Source: Bradyrhizobium sp. STM 3843 | GTDB lineage: Bacteria; Pseudomonadota; Alphaproteobacteria; Rhizobiales; Xanthobacteraceae | Direction of reading: 5' to 3' | Length of the DNA stretch: 64,000 nucleotides | Assembly: GCF_000239815.1 (NCBI RefSeq) | Contig: NZ_CAFK01000044.1 | Span: 1 to 64,000, forward strand | Shown here: positions 30,400 through 40,428 of the stretch, piece by piece | Layout of the letters: the number at the start of each line of letters is the position of its first letter | Position numbering within the stretch: position 1 is the first letter of the stretch | Notes under the pieces: model-generated | Seen by the model: the letters and a program-made list of their open reading frames with translations, nothing else | What the model was told of the DNA's origin: nothing | Database searches by the model: none | Position numbers and translations under genes: made by a program

Positions 30400-30411
30400 T
30401 GCACCGCACAA
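30400..30411. promoter_or_regulatory. PhaR-type box 1
   Basis: TGCACCGCACAA fits the TGCRNYGCASMA consensus I remember for Bradyrhizobium PhaR. It falls between a possible -35 TTGATT and -10 TATATG on the minus strand, 72 bp before the phasin start. Confidence 0.6.
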
Positions 30412-30428
30412 TAAAATCAAGAATCTTG

Positions 30429-30440
30429 TGCAATGCACAA
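30429..30440. promoter_or_regulatory. PhaR-type box 2
   Basis: TGCAATGCACAA also fits the remembered TGCRNYGCASMA consensus, and starts 29 bp from box 1. Two matches this close, directly in front of a phasin gene, are unlikely by chance. Confidence 0.6.
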
Positions 30441-30718
30441 TTCAGGGCATTAGGGCCATATTCCTGAGATCCCCGCAAGATTTCTTTAATCTTTTGGCAA
30501 CCCGCTCGCCCTAACCTTCCCGATGGCCCTGTCGGCGTTCGGCAGGTCTACAAAGCTGTTCCAAAACAGCACCTTAACAACACTTCAGTCCGGCCTTTCG
30601 ATTTCTGGCCATCTTTACCGGCCAATCGGCAGCCCGGACAGGCTCAATGTCACGGGAGCGTTCGGCACAATTTCGCCTCACGAGCCGGTGATCAAGTCGG
30701 AAATTGGACGGGGATTTC

Positions 30719-32527
30719 ATGCTTCGCAAAAACTTGGCTTCCTCGCGCCTGGTGCGGGTTGGCGTCTACGGGCTACTCACGCTCACGACCGTTGCGGTCT
30801 TCACGACCGACAGCGCCGAAGCACGTCGGCACCATCGGCGTCATCACACTGCGCATCATTCGCCGCGTAATGATGAAGGCAGCTACAGCCCCTCCTTCTC
30901 CTCCATCATCGTCGACGGCAATTCCGGAGCGACGCTGACGGCGACCAATCCCGATGGGCTGCGGCATCCGGCTTCGCTCACCAAGATGATGACGCTTTAT
31001 CTGCTGTTCGAGCGTCTCGATGCCGGCAAGATGAAGCTCGATACCGAGATGTCCGTCTCCGAGCACGCTTCAGAACAAGATCCGACCAAGCTCGGTCTTC
31101 GGCCCGGCCAGACCATCAGGGTCGAAGATGCGATCAAGGGATTGATCACGCGTTCGGCGAACGACGCCGCGGTCGTGATCGCCGAGGCGATCGGCGGCGA
31201 CGAAGACAATTTCGCCAGGATGATGACCCGCAAGGCCCATGCGCTCGGCATGAGCCGCACGGTCTATCGCAACGCCTCCGGCCTGCCGAACGACGAACAG
31301 GTCACCTCGGCCCGCGACCAATCGATCCTCGGCCGTGCACTGCAGGACCGCTTCCCGCGCTACTATCATTATTTCTCGACGACGGCCTTCAACTTCCGCG
31401 GCCACACCATCACCGGGCACAATCACCTCCTCGGCAGCGTCGAAGGCGTTGATGGCATCAAGACCGGCTACACCCGCGCCTCCGGCTTCAACCTCGTCAC
31501 CTCGATGCATCGGGGCAACCGATTCCTGATCGGCGTCGTGCTGGGCGGCCGCAGCGGCGGATCGCGTGACGCCATCATGCGCAGCCTGCTCGCCGAGAAC
31601 CTCGACAAGGCCGCAACCAAGCGGACGGCTGTGGCCGTCACCGAACGCAGCGGATCCGACGCCGCGACCGACACCGCCGATCAAGGCGGCATGCAACTCG
31701 CCTCGGCTACCCCTGATGCGCCGGCTCCCGCCCCGAGCCGTGCCACCAAGATCATCTCAGCCCTCTCGGAGGCGACCGCGGCGCTGCCGCCGGCGCAGCC
31801 CAGGGACAACAAAGCCAAGACCGACATCAAGGCCGACATCCGCACCGAAGCCAAGGCCGAACCGGCTCCGATGACTTCGGGCGTGATCGACAGCCAGCCG
31901 ATGTCGATCATTCCCGGCTCCACGGAGCCGATGAAGCCGGTCAGAGTGAAGACGGTTCAGGTCAAGGCTGGTGCGGTGAAGCTCGCCTCGGCGGCCCCGC
32001 AGCCGGTCGCGCCCGTGCCGACGCCGCGCAACGATGCGGTCGAGCCGGCACGAAGCGATGCCTATCGTCCCGAACCACAGCGTGCCGACCTCCCGCCGCA
32101 GCCGCCTGGGCACGGTACCGGCAACGGCATCCTCGGCGTGCTGCCGGCCTCGAGCCTGCCGCCGTCCTCGTCGCAGGCCATGGCCTATGCCGCCCCCGCA
32201 CCCGCCCCGCAAGCCCCGGCACCGATCCAGCAAGCCTCTGCGGCTCCGGCGCCGGAAGTGGCTGCGAAAGCCGCCGTGACCCACAATGGCTGGATCGTTC
32301 AGGTCGGCGCGCTCGACAATGAAGCGGAGGCGCAGAAGCGGATCGAAGCCGCGCGCAGCCAGGCTCAGGGCCTGCTCAGCAAGGCCGATCCGTTCACCGA
32401 AACGGTCTCAAAGGGCGACAAGACCCTGATCCGCGCCCGCTTCGCCGGTCTCGATCGCGATCAGGCCGAAGCGGTCTGCAAGAAGCTGAAGCGCGCCGAC
32501 ATCTCCTGCATGACCGTGCATAACTAG
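30719..32527 (+). CDS. D-alanyl-D-alanine carboxypeptidase with C-terminal SPOR domain
   Basis: The 602-residue exported protein is a class C low-mass penicillin-binding protein (PBP5/6-like, S11). Active-site motifs are SLTKMM (SxxK), RSANDAAV (SxN) and GIKTGYT (KTG). A long Pro/Ala-rich linker (about 300-520) leads to a C-terminal SPOR domain (from WIVQVGALDNEAEAQ), which targets denuded septal peptidoglycan. It trims the terminal D-Ala of muropeptides in the periplasm. The ATG at 30719 follows a GGGG ribosome site. A strong terminator ends the gene. Confidence 0.93.
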   Translation: MLRKNLASSRLVRVGVYGLLTLTTVAVFTTDSAEARRHHRRHHTAHHSPRNDEGSYSPSFSSIIVDGNSGATLTATNPDGLRHPASLTKMMTLYLLFERLDAGKMKLDTEMSVSEHASEQDPTKLGLRPGQTIRVEDAIKGLITRSANDAAVVIAEAIGGDEDNFARMMTRKAHALGMSRTVYRNASGLPNDEQVTSARDQSILGRALQDRFPRYYHYFSTTAFNFRGHTITGHNHLLGSVEGVDGIKTGYTRASGFNLVTSMHRGNRFLIGVVLGGRSGGSRDAIMRSLLAENLDKAATKRTAVAVTERSGSDAATDTADQGGMQLASATPDAPAPAPSRATKIISALSEATAALPPAQPRDNKAKTDIKADIRTEAKAEPAPMTSGVIDSQPMSIIPGSTEPMKPVRVKTVQVKAGAVKLASAAPQPVAPVPTPRNDAVEPARSDAYRPEPQRADLPPQPPGHGTGNGILGVLPASSLPPSSSQAMAYAAPAPAPQAPAPIQQASAAPAPEVAAKAAVTHNGWIVQVGALDNEAEAQKRIEAARSQAQGLLSKADPFTETVSKGDKTLIRARFAGLDRDQAEAVCKKLKRADISCMTVHN

Positions 32528-32549
32528 ATCACCAGGATCTCCTTGATGA

Positions 32550-32580
32550 GGCCCGTGCGCCACACCGCACGGGCCTTTTT
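32550..32580 (+). terminator. Rho-independent terminator of the D,D-carboxypeptidase gene
   Basis: GGCCCGTGCG and CGCACGGGCC form a perfect 10-bp stem with a 6-nt loop followed by TTTTT. It lies 22 bp after the stop codon. Confidence 0.92.
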
Positions 32581-32766
32581 CGTTGGGCCTCTCCACGAGA
32601 GGGCCTGCAAGAGGCCGGCGCAAACCTCTCGTCAAGAAATTGCAGCTAGAACTTTTTCACCATGAAGGATCGAGCACGCCTGGTAACGGCGGGCGACCGC
32701 TGGCGTCGACAGAGCAGGCGATGAAAGCGGAGTTTCGGTCTTGTGGCGTGAGTGGCGTTGCCGGAG

Positions 32767-33486
32767 TCAGCCGTGATGCGTGCGAAGCAGAGTATCCTTG
32801 GCCTCGTTTACCCTGGCGGCGAGATACGTCGACCCCCCTTGATCGGGATGCAGTTTCTTCATCAGCGCACGGTGGGCACGCCCGATTTCGTCGCGTCCCG
32901 CCCCCGGCTGCAGGCCAAGGATCTGATAGGCCTCCTCGTCCGTCATTTTGCCGCTCGACGCCGCGCGGCCCTGCCCCGCTGCCGTATCTCGCTCCGCGTG
33001 TTGACGCCAAGCGGGAAACCGGCGGTCCAGATAGCCTTCAAGTAACGCGACGCTGTCGACGTCGAGCGTCGGGATGATCGCCGCGAGCTGCGGCAGATCG
33101 AAATCGTCCAGCGAGCGGCCTGCATGCGGACCGGCGACGAATCGCCCGGCGAGCTGCCCGCTGTCGTGATCAAGCATCATCTCGATGAATTGCGAGCGCA
33201 CCCGCGAGCTGTTGCTGCCCGCAGATCGGGACGCCCCCATTCCGAACAGGCTTCCGAACCCGCCGAGACCGGAAGGCGTCCAGCCCAAGAGGCCGGCGCC
33301 GAACAGCCCAATCGGAACAGCCACAACGAATTCACCGCGAATCCCGGTGAAGGCGGCGACAGCCAGGCACAGAATTCCGCCGACGAGCTTGATCGCCCGA
33401 GCGAGCGCAGCAGGATTTGCCGCGCGAAACATCTGCAGCAGCAAATAAAGGGTGATGACGGCGACAGCGCCTGCGACCAGAGTCAT
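32767..33486 (-). CDS. Membrane-anchored DnaJ-domain protein
   Basis: The 239-residue protein has two N-terminal membrane helices (MTLVAGAVAVITLYLLLQMF and a second around 45-70) and a C-terminal J-domain (about 180-239) with the essential HPD motif in MKKLHPDQGG. It probably recruits DnaK at the inner face of the membrane. The chosen ATG is the one that starts the first helix; an upstream frame start adds 22 residues. The VWA gene lies about 100 bp upstream on the same strand. Confidence 0.88.
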   Translation of the reverse strand: MTLVAGAVAVITLYLLLQMFRAANPAALARAIKLVGGILCLAVAAFTGIRGEFVVAVPIGLFGAGLLGWTPSGLGGFGSLFGMGASRSAGSNSSRVRSQFIEMMLDHDSGQLAGRFVAGPHAGRSLDDFDLPQLAAIIPTLDVDSVALLEGYLDRRFPAWRQHAERDTAAGQGRAASSGKMTDEEAYQILGLQPGAGRDEIGRAHRALMKKLHPDQGGSTYLAARVNEAKDTLLRTHHG

Positions 33487-33588
33487 GGGCTGAATATAAT
33501 CGCCAGCGCGGCAAAAAGCAGGATGGAGATTGCGCGAACCTCCGGCACACAACCAAGCATCGGTTCGTCCTATCGGAGGCCTGCGCGC

Positions 33589-34347
33589 CTATTTCATCTG
33601 TTCGAGCAGGTGCGCCGCGCTGGGCTGCCGCGCTGAGAGCCGCATCAGCGCTTCGCGGCCGCCGGCTGCATAGGCGGCAGCGGCGCGCAGCAGCTCGCGC
33701 AACTGGGCCGCTGCACCGGGATCAAACCGGCACCAGGCTCCGCCACTCAGCCGCGCGATCTCGCGGAACGCCTGTTCGACCCCGGGATCGGTGCCTTCCT
33801 GGAACATGAAAATCGGAACTTTGAGGATGCCGAGCTCACCGGCCTTGGTGCAGAGCTCGTCTACGCTCTCTTCCATGGCATCGCCGACAAACACCAGCGC
33901 CCTTACGCCGGAGGCGGTGGCATCGCGGCGCGCCTCGCTCAGCACCTTCCCGATCTGAGTATTGCCGCCGCGGCAATCAATCTTGGTCATCAGGCGCGCA
34001 AGCTCGCCGCTGTCGGAAATCCAGCGGGTGGCGCGGCATTCGTTGAAGCCGCGATAATAGATCAGGCGGATGTCGAGGCTGCCGAGCGAGGCGGCCTCGC
34101 GAAACATGTCGGCCTGCAACCCACAAGCCATGTCCCAGGTCGGCTGCCGGCTCATCGTGGCGTCGAGCGCGAAGATGAGACGGCCACGCGCGCCCACGGC
34201 ATTCGGCGCCATCGCGCGTACCTTGGCGACGAAATCGGCGATCGAGGCTGCGCTCGACGGCGCTGGGTCTGGCAAGCTGCCTTCACCGGCCTTCGCATTG
34301 GACGAGGCCACGTCGCCTGGGCGGATCTTGGTAGGGTCTGTCGTCAT
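33589..34347 (-). CDS. VWA-domain protein (tellurium-resistance TerY-like)
   Basis: The 252-residue protein has a von Willebrand factor A fold. An Asp-rich metal site is visible as FALDATMSRQPTWD, a DxTxS variant of the MIDAS motif. It resembles the VWA proteins of ter-type clusters, but no other ter genes are near. The DnaJ-like gene follows; shared transcription is possible. Function is unknown. Confidence 0.85.
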   Translation of the reverse strand: MTTDPTKIRPGDVASSNAKAGEGSLPDPAPSSAASIADFVAKVRAMAPNAVGARGRLIFALDATMSRQPTWDMACGLQADMFREAASLGSLDIRLIYYRGFNECRATRWISDSGELARLMTKIDCRGGNTQIGKVLSEARRDATASGVRALVFVGDAMEESVDELCTKAGELGILKVPIFMFQEGTDPGVEQAFREIARLSGGAWCRFDPGAAAQLRELLRAAAAYAAGGREALMRLSARQPSAAHLLEQMK

Positions 34348-34430
34348 CATCGCTCGCGAAGCTGCGCACAGAATGTGGGCAGCCGCGCCACGACGTTCAA
34401 CACGGCGCTGTAGGCTCCGGAATGCCCCGA

Positions 34431-35312
34431 CTAGTGGGTCAGCTGTTTCGCCGGCGCTTGTGCAGTCGGTGCATAGGGCGCCACCGGGCCGGGATCGGTC
34501 AGCGGCGACTTGGTCTTTACCGGGGCGAGGTCGCTTGAGCTGTCGGCGTCGGCCAGAAACTTGTCGAGCATGGCCTGGATCGACGACTTGGCCTCATCCG
34601 GACCGGTGTCGCGCATGTCGTTGTGCTGGAAGTCGGTCTTCACGACGGTGATCCCGGCCTTCTCGCAGACGTCGTCGCTCGGCAGCACGCCGGGGTCGGT
34701 CTTGAATTGCGGATCCTTCGAGCGGAACGACAGGATCTTGACCTTGCCGTTGGTGATGAAGGGGACGCGCAGATTGTCGAGCGTCACCACCTTGCGCACC
34801 TCGTCAGGATACTGCTTGGCGAAGTACATCGTGATATCGCCACCCATCGAATGCCCGACGATGGTCAGATGGTCGTAGTCGGCGTTCGGCTGAACCTCGC
34901 GCATCTGCTCCACGGCGAATTTGATGTTGGCGACACCGCGCTGGATCTGCGGCAGGCGGCCGACATAGAGCTCGCCGACCTTCGTGACCATCGGCGGATC
35001 GCTCGGCAGGTCATGCTGGATGCTGACCGCCATGTAGCCTCGCGCGGCAAAGACGTTCGCGAGGAAGGAATATTCGGTGAATTTGACGGTATTGCCGTGA
35101 TTGAGGATCGCGACCGGCAGCTTGATCATTCCAGCGTCGGCCTGCATTTCCTTGTCGCGTCGAACCGCGATATCCACCTCCACCAGGCGGTTTTCGCGGG
35201 ATGCGTCATGGAAGCGAAGCGTCTCGTGCCGGATCGCCCATTTGCTGGCGGTCACGTAGCCGGCAACAGCCAGAACCCCGGCAGAGACTAGAACGATGAT
35301 TCCACGCTTCAT
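34431..35312 (-). CDS. Alpha/beta hydrolase, membrane-anchored or secreted
   Basis: The 293-residue protein has an N-terminal hydrophobic signal or anchor (MKRGIIVLVSAGVLAVAGYV) and an alpha/beta hydrolase fold with nucleophile elbow GHSMGG. Asp and His of the triad are probably in the second half (HNDMRD). The start at 35312 has AGAGG upstream. The substrate is unknown; the closest general group is PAF-acetylhydrolase/dienelactone-hydrolase-like esterases. Confidence 0.85.
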   Translation of the reverse strand: MKRGIIVLVSAGVLAVAGYVTASKWAIRHETLRFHDASRENRLVEVDIAVRRDKEMQADAGMIKLPVAILNHGNTVKFTEYSFLANVFAARGYMAVSIQHDLPSDPPMVTKVGELYVGRLPQIQRGVANIKFAVEQMREVQPNADYDHLTIVGHSMGGDITMYFAKQYPDEVRKVVTLDNLRVPFITNGKVKILSFRSKDPQFKTDPGVLPSDDVCEKAGITVVKTDFQHNDMRDTGPDEAKSSIQAMLDKFLADADSSSDLAPVKTKSPLTDPGPVAPYAPTAQAPAKQLTH

Positions 35313-35674
35313 GTTCGTCCTCTGGATCCACAACCTGAAGTGGCTACAGCCCTATCTACTGTCGCCGTCCCTTGTGTTTAATATATGCAACAGCGCTGTG
35401 ACAGAAAGACTAAATGTTGTGTCCCGGCCGCCTGAACGTTGTGCGCTGCAGCTAACTGCTGTGCAGCATTCACGCGCGCCCTCCTCTCTGAGGTTCTTAT
35501 CTGAAGCTCAGGTTCAAGCTGGCGCTAAAATTTTCCATAAAGAACCGAACACGTAAATTGGCGTTCCGGCATTGAGGTGCGACAAATCGGCCAATTTTCA
35601 GGCATGAGTGCCCGGCCCGTAGTATTACCGGTCTTTCGCGGTCGGGAACGCGAAGGAACAAAGCGAGCAGGCCC
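35313..35674. other. Intergenic gap between mipZ and the hydrolase gene
   Basis: This 362-bp stretch is AT-richer than its surroundings around 35340-35420. It should contain the hydrolase promoter. No reading frame with family similarity, strong hairpin or repeat was found. Confidence 0.5.
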
Positions 35675-36598
35675 TCAGGCGCTGATGATGTCGTGGACAT
35701 CCAGCGGCTTGTCGACCTGGGCAAACCATTCGGCCCGGTTTGCGGCCCGCCGCCGGCCGCGCTCGTCCAATGGCAGCTTCAGCTGCCGCAACAGGCTCGT
35801 CACCTCCTCCCGGGCCGTCACATGGCCAAGATTTGGACGGGTCCCGAGCGTGGCCTCGTCGATATCGTCGAGCGCCGTCAGGCCGCGCGGAAAGAACTCA
35901 CGGTAGACGACCCGCTCGGCGAAACCGTCGATCGAGCGGAAGCCGAGCCGGAAGGACAGTTCCTTCAGCCCCTCGGCGACCAGCTGCTTGTTGCGCGATC
36001 CCAGCATCGACAGACGATTGCGCACCACGATCCAGTCGGTGGTCGCGCCGTCGACCTGCCGCCGCTTGCGTCTGACGTCGCGGACCATCTCCGCGTAGTG
36101 GCTTTCACCTGTGACCGCGTAGGTCGCGGGATCGACGGTGCCCAGCACGTCGAAATCCAGGAAGCTGTCATTGATCGGGGTGACCAGCGTGTCGGCCATC
36201 GAGTGCGCGAGCCGCATCAGATAGCTGTCGGTCCCCGGCGTATCGATGACGATGAAGTCGAAGCTGTGTTCGACCGCGCCGACCGCCTCGATGAACTGCT
36301 GGAACTCGGTGCTCTCGTTGTCGGCGATCTGCATCGTCTGGCCGAGCTTGATGCAATAGTGGGTCGGGAGCTCAAGCGGCAGCCCGGTGCGCCGTGCCCA
36401 GGCGCTGCGGTTGTTGATGTAGCGGGTGAAGCTCTGCTGCCGGCAATCGAGATCGATGGTGGCGACGCGCTGGCCCGCCTTCATCAGGGCAACGGCAATA
36501 TGCAGAGCGGTGGTGGACTTGCCTGAACCGCCCTTCTCATTACCGAGGACAATCACATGGGCCGAACCCGATTGCCCCTGGCTCGTCTGCACCAGCAT
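35675..36598 (-). CDS. mipZ: MipZ: ParA-family division-plane positioning ATPase
   Basis: The 307-residue protein starts near [33 protein letters not shown], a deviant Walker A (KGGSGKST) of the ParA/MinD group. The MipZ-typical [18 protein letters not shown] and [19 protein letters not shown] also occur. In Caulobacter MipZ forms a gradient from ParB at the poles and blocks FtsZ polymerisation away from midcell. The ATG at 36598 has a GAGGGG ribosome site; longer frames are not supported. It is divergent from panC. Confidence 0.94.
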   Translation of the reverse strand: MLVQTSQGQSGSAHVIVLGNEKGGSGKSTTALHIAVALMKAGQRVATIDLDCRQQSFTRYINNRSAWARRTGLPLELPTHYCIKLGQTMQIADNESTEFQQFIEAVGAVEHSFDFIVIDTPGTDSYLMRLAHSMADTLVTPINDSFLDFDVLGTVDPATYAVTGESHYAEMVRDVRRKRRQVDGATTDWIVVRNRLSMLGSRNKQLVAEGLKELSFRLGFRSIDGFAERVVYREFFPRGLTALDDIDEATLGTRPNLGHVTAREEVTSLLRQLKLPLDERGRRRAANRAEWFAQVDKPLDVHDIISA

Positions 36599-36864
36599 AT
36601 TCCGACCCCTCACGATCATCTTCGAGTCACGCTTGCCCGCGGTCAAGTGAAATGCGTGCGGAATGTAAATTCGCCTCGCGAGGCGCGAGGCTCGCGGCAT
36701 CTCGGCCACAACTGATCAGTCTCCGGACGCAAGAGGCGTTCGACAGTGAGCAGACGTGTTCAAGTGCGCTTGGTAGCTTCGCATTGTCCTTGATAAGGTC
36801 GGCGTTCCAACGGTCAAGACCGAACACACGAGCTCACAACTTCAGTCCGCGGATTAGAGCAAAA

Positions 36865-37740
36865 ATGTCACGAAGCCCCCAGATCGTCCGTACTATGCCT
36901 GCGCTGCGTCGCGCACTCGACGGCTTGCGCGCGAGGAAAGCGACCCTCGCATTGGTCCCGACGATGGGAGCGCTCCATGACGGGCATGTGTCGCTGGTCC
37001 GATTGGCGAAGCGGCGCGCCGACAAGGTCGTCGTCTCGATCTTCGTCAACCCGACTCAGTTCGCACCAACTGAGGACTTCGGTTCCTATCCGCGGACCTG
37101 GAAGGAGGACGTGGCGAAGCTCGCCGCTGAGCAGGTGGACGCGATCTGGCACCCCGACGCCAAGGCAATGTATCCGGATGGCTTCGCGACCCGTATCGTC
37201 CCGGAGGGCGCGGCATCGGCCGGCCTCGAAGATCGCTTCCGCCCGCATTTCTTCGGAGGCGTCGCGACCGTCGTTGCCAAGCTCTTCACCCAGTGCCGGC
37301 CGGACGTCGCGGTGTTCGGGGAGAAGGACTTTCAGCAGCTCCGGGTGGTGACCCAGCTCTCCCGCGATCTCGACCTCGGCGTCAGGGTGATCGGCTCGCG
37401 CACGGTGCGCGAGCGCGACGGCCTCGCGATGTCGTCGCGCAACGTCTATCTGTCCCCTGAGGAACGCCGCGTCGCGCCCACGCTCTATCGGACCATGAAG
37501 GAGATCGCGGGCAGGATCCGCGCCGGCAACAGGATCGAAGCGGCCGTCGCGGGCGCCGCCGAGCTGATCACCGACGCCGGCTTCGTGCTCGACTACCTCG
37601 AAGTCCGGCATGCCGAGACACTCGCGCCCATCGCCTCCTCCAAGAATGGATCCAAGCAGGAACTCAAGGATGGACCGTTGCGGATCCTGGTGGCCGCCAA
37701 GCTCGGAAAGACCCGGCTGATCGACAATATCGGAGTCTGA
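36865..37740 (+). CDS. panC: PanC: pantothenate synthetase
   Basis: The 291-residue enzyme makes pantothenate from pantoate and beta-alanine with ATP. Motifs are [15 protein letters not shown] (HxGH nucleotidyl-transferase type), [23 protein letters not shown] and [17 protein letters not shown] (KMSKS-like). No panB or panD is in the window. An open frame runs upstream, but the typical N-terminus ([15 protein letters not shown]) starts at 36865. Confidence 0.96.
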   Translation: MSRSPQIVRTMPALRRALDGLRARKATLALVPTMGALHDGHVSLVRLAKRRADKVVVSIFVNPTQFAPTEDFGSYPRTWKEDVAKLAAEQVDAIWHPDAKAMYPDGFATRIVPEGAASAGLEDRFRPHFFGGVATVVAKLFTQCRPDVAVFGEKDFQQLRVVTQLSRDLDLGVRVIGSRTVRERDGLAMSSRNVYLSPEERRVAPTLYRTMKEIAGRIRAGNRIEAAVAGAAELITDAGFVLDYLEVRHAETLAPIASSKNGSKQELKDGPLRILVAAKLGKTRLIDNIGV

Positions 37741-37779
37741 GACTGCGCTCTGCACGCAGGGCGCGATATGCGGTCCCCG

Positions 37780-38220
37780 CTATAGAAGCCCGAGATCGCG
37801 CAATTCGCGCCGCATCGGCTCCGGCATCGCCGCGACGCTGTCCGCGCTCGCCTTGCCGAGGTCGGGCGGCGCATCGGCCGGCTTCAGGTAGCGCCAGCCC
37901 TGAAACGGGCGCATCGGCCGCGGCGACACGGCCATCACCTTCGGCTGCATCACGAGCCGGCACCGGCCGATGCCGTCGCGATCACGGAACGGCTCGATCG
38001 CGATGAGCTTCTCGCGTGCCGCGATCTCGCCCTTGATCACCCAATAGAGCGAGCCGCCCGCCAGGATCTCCTCGATCCGCTTCGGCGTCATCCGGGTCAC
38101 GTGGATGTGGTGCTCCGGCAGGCCCTTCTTCCTGGCCGCCTGCATGCGCTCGGCGATCCATTGCTTCAACTCTTTGACCGACTCGCAGCCGACGGCCAGC
38201 TTGATCAGGTGCAGGGGCAT
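37780..38220 (-). CDS. DUF1489 family protein
   Basis: The 146-residue basic protein matches DUF1489 of alphaproteobacteria: MPLHLIKLAVG, HHIHVTRMTPKR and SLYWVIKG, ending in an RRELRDLGLL tail. Its role is unknown. The hypothetical gene 38235-39221 ends 14 bp upstream on the same strand, so the two are probably co-transcribed. Confidence 0.9.
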   Translation of the reverse strand: MPLHLIKLAVGCESVKELKQWIAERMQAARKKGLPEHHIHVTRMTPKRIEEILAGGSLYWVIKGEIAAREKLIAIEPFRDRDGIGRCRLVMQPKVMAVSPRPMRPFQGWRYLKPADAPPDLGKASADSVAAMPEPMRRELRDLGLL

Positions 38221-38234
38221 GGGATCTTTGACGC

Positions 38235-39221
38235 TTACTCTTTACCGGACGGCTCAGCCGCTTCGGGCGCGGCCTGCGGCGCGGGCGCCGCAGCCGGCGG
38301 CTTTGGCTTCGGTGGCGCAGGCTTCTTCGCCGGCACCTGGGCATGGCTTGCCGCGACCGCAGGCGATGGTTGCGCGCGCGGCGCCGGAGCGGCCGCCGCA
38401 GGCGCTGCGGAGCGCGACGTCGATGCGGTCGGCTCGGGGGCCATGATGCTCACCGGCGGCGTCGAGGCCGCGCTTGGGAACTCCGCGTTGGTCGGCTTGC
38501 CGGTCGGCATCGACGGCACCAATCCGGCGAAGGCTCCTGACGCAGCCGCTTGCGCCTGCGGCGCCTGGGCTTGCGGGGGGGCATTCCATTGCGACGCATA
38601 GCGCGTCACCAGGCCCTCGTAGGTGCGCGCCTCCATATTGCTGACGATCTGCTGGGAATCCGTCAACAACCGGAACACGTAGCAGTCGGCAGGCGTGCAG
38701 CGGTCGCGCGTGAGCAGCACATAGGCCATCAAGCCGTAGCGGTCGCGTTCGACCGCCCGCCGCAGCGCAAGCTGCTCGGGAGTAATCGCCTTGTTGGCAG
38801 GGGCGGCATCACCGTAGGCGATCAGGCGCGAGATCATGGACCCGGCGTAGCTCACGGCAGCGGCGGTGGCGTCCGCGGTCCCGAACAGGTTCTTCTCGCA
38901 GTTCGACAGCACAAGATCGCCGGCGAGGTCCTCGACGCAGGCAAGCGCGGGCAGCATGGCACTGGCCGGCGCGGTGCTGGAATTTTCACCGGTTCCGCCG
39001 CGGCCGCTCTCATCCAGGCTTTTCATGGTGGAGGCCACCGCGATGCCGACCGCGAGCAGAGTGATGATGCTCAGCGCTCCATTGGCGACCGACTTCTCGG
39101 CGCGCAACAGCGTGACCAGGACGATCAGGCCGAAAAACGCCGCTGCGGCCAAAGTGAGCCACATCGGGAAAGCCGGCGAGCTCAATAACTGGTCGAGCGA
39201 GGTCGGCGGAGTCAAGTTCAT
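38235..39221 (-). CDS. Membrane protein with Pro/Ala-rich tail, unknown function
   Basis: The 328-residue protein begins with two membrane helices (about 17-38 and 47-66). A folded periplasmic domain of about 130 residues follows, with five cysteines (ACVEDL, SNCEKN, DRCTPADCY) that could form disulfides. The last 120 residues are Pro/Ala/Lys-rich low complexity. I do not recognise a named family; the layout recalls envelope-spanning scaffold proteins. It precedes DUF1489 by 14 bp. Confidence 0.8.
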   Translation of the reverse strand: MNLTPPTSLDQLLSSPAFPMWLTLAAAAFFGLIVLVTLLRAEKSVANGALSIITLLAVGIAVASTMKSLDESGRGGTGENSSTAPASAMLPALACVEDLAGDLVLSNCEKNLFGTADATAAAVSYAGSMISRLIAYGDAAPANKAITPEQLALRRAVERDRYGLMAYVLLTRDRCTPADCYVFRLLTDSQQIVSNMEARTYEGLVTRYASQWNAPPQAQAPQAQAAASGAFAGLVPSMPTGKPTNAEFPSAASTPPVSIMAPEPTASTSRSAAPAAAAPAPRAQPSPAVAASHAQVPAKKPAPPKPKPPAAAPAPQAAPEAAEPSGKE

Positions 39222-39568
39222 GCGCAACGGTCCCTTAGACGAGCCGGCGATCGATTGCGAGTGTTACGCCCGGGATAGCGGGGCGCGATCAGCGATAAAC
39301 AATGGCCAAATCCAAATACTCACCTCAGTCTATGGCCCCCGCGGGCCCGACCATAGGCCGATTCCGCGCACGGCGCGCGGCAAGAGTACCTCAAAACGAG
39401 CAGCTATCCCCACCCCATCCGGCAGCCCCCTCTCCGCGGCGGAGCGAGCAGGCATCGCGTCAGTTTGCTGTTCTTCCCCCTCGCTCATGCCCGCAGCACG
39501 AGATGCAACGGGCTCGATGACGCCTCGTGGCGGAACCTGCGGTCCGCTGACGGCCAAGACGGCGCCGC
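39222..39568. other. Intergenic gap
   Basis: This 347-bp stretch separates the convergent-free ends of 38235-39221 and the 63-residue gene. It should contain the promoter of the former. No gene, repeat or terminator that I can support is visible. Confidence 0.45.
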
Positions 39569-39760
39569 CTAGGACTGCGCGAGCTGGCTTTCCCTGGCCA
39601 CGCGTTCGAAGGCTTCGGTCGAGCTCTTGATGCGGTATTGGCAGTCGTCGCCTTCGGTCGGGAGCTGGCGGATGATTTCGTAGGTACCGCTGGCGGCTGG
39701 GCGCGAGATATTGCTCGCCGTGAAGGTGACGGTCGATCCGACGGGAAACTTGTGCTTCAA
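39569..39760 (-). CDS. Small conserved protein, 63 residues
   Basis: The short protein begins MKHKFPVGSTVTFTASNISRP and contains GTYEIIRQLPTEGDDCQYRIKSSTEAFERVARESQL, a compact SH3-like beta pattern seen in small proteins of Bradyrhizobium. The protein-like composition and conserved-looking YRIKS..ERVA segment support a real gene. The function is unknown. Confidence 0.75.
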   Translation of the reverse strand: MKHKFPVGSTVTFTASNISRPAASGTYEIIRQLPTEGDDCQYRIKSSTEAFERVARESQLAQS

Positions 39761-39975
39761 CGCCCACTCCTGCTCAAACGCCGGTCCTGGCCAACGGTCC
39801 CCGCTGCAGTGGATCGGCTCTCTTTTTAATAGAGGCGTCTATAGCATGTCGGCGCGCGCCATGGCCAGTCATTGCCGCCATGGCGAATGCGTCAATTTTG
39901 TAGCCTTTTCAGCACGATGCTGGGCCGTCTGGCCCGAGTTCCGCCCATTCTGAGCGGCCCGGCAGAATGGCCGGA

Positions 39976-40344
39976 TCAGGCGGTATGGGGAAGCTTCCCG
40001 TCGGGGCTCGCATGATCCACGGCCAGCGGCAGCTGCTCGGCCAGCCCCTTGGAGAGTTGGTCGACCGGGATATTGTAGCGGGCGGCCAGCTGCTTGACCG
40101 TGTCGCTGCCAAGCACCTCGCGCAGCTGCTCAGCCGAAATCGGCAGGTTTTGGCCGTTGCCGAGCCAGGATTTGACCTGGGCCCCGAACCCGGCCTGCTC
40201 CAGCTTGGCGACGATATTGTTCAGGCCGCCCTGCCCACCTTGGCCGAAGACCTCGTTCAGGACGACCGGAAGCACGGCGGCCTCGAGCTGTCCCAAGGCG
40301 CCTTGAAAGGCTGACGAGTTTCTGAGTTCGTCGAGAAATCCCAT
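39976..40344 (-). CDS. YidB family protein (DUF937)
   Basis: The 122-residue protein begins MGFLDELRNSSAFQGALGQLE and has the YidB/DUF937 pattern: LNNIVAKLEQAGFGAQVKSWLGNGQNLPISAEQLREVLG, ending in LSKGLAEQLPLAVDHASPDGKLP. The role is unknown. The ATG at 40344 is preceded by GGAG and gives the family-typical N-terminus. It is transcribed alone. Confidence 0.9.
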   Translation of the reverse strand: MGFLDELRNSSAFQGALGQLEAAVLPVVLNEVFGQGGQGGLNNIVAKLEQAGFGAQVKSWLGNGQNLPISAEQLREVLGSDTVKQLAARYNIPVDQLSKGLAEQLPLAVDHASPDGKLPHTA

Positions 40345-40428
40345 GACCGTTGACTCCATCCGCTTCAGCAGGATCATAACAGGACCACACGACAGACCAA
40401 AGTTCGACAGCCCGCGGCCTGGACGCGG

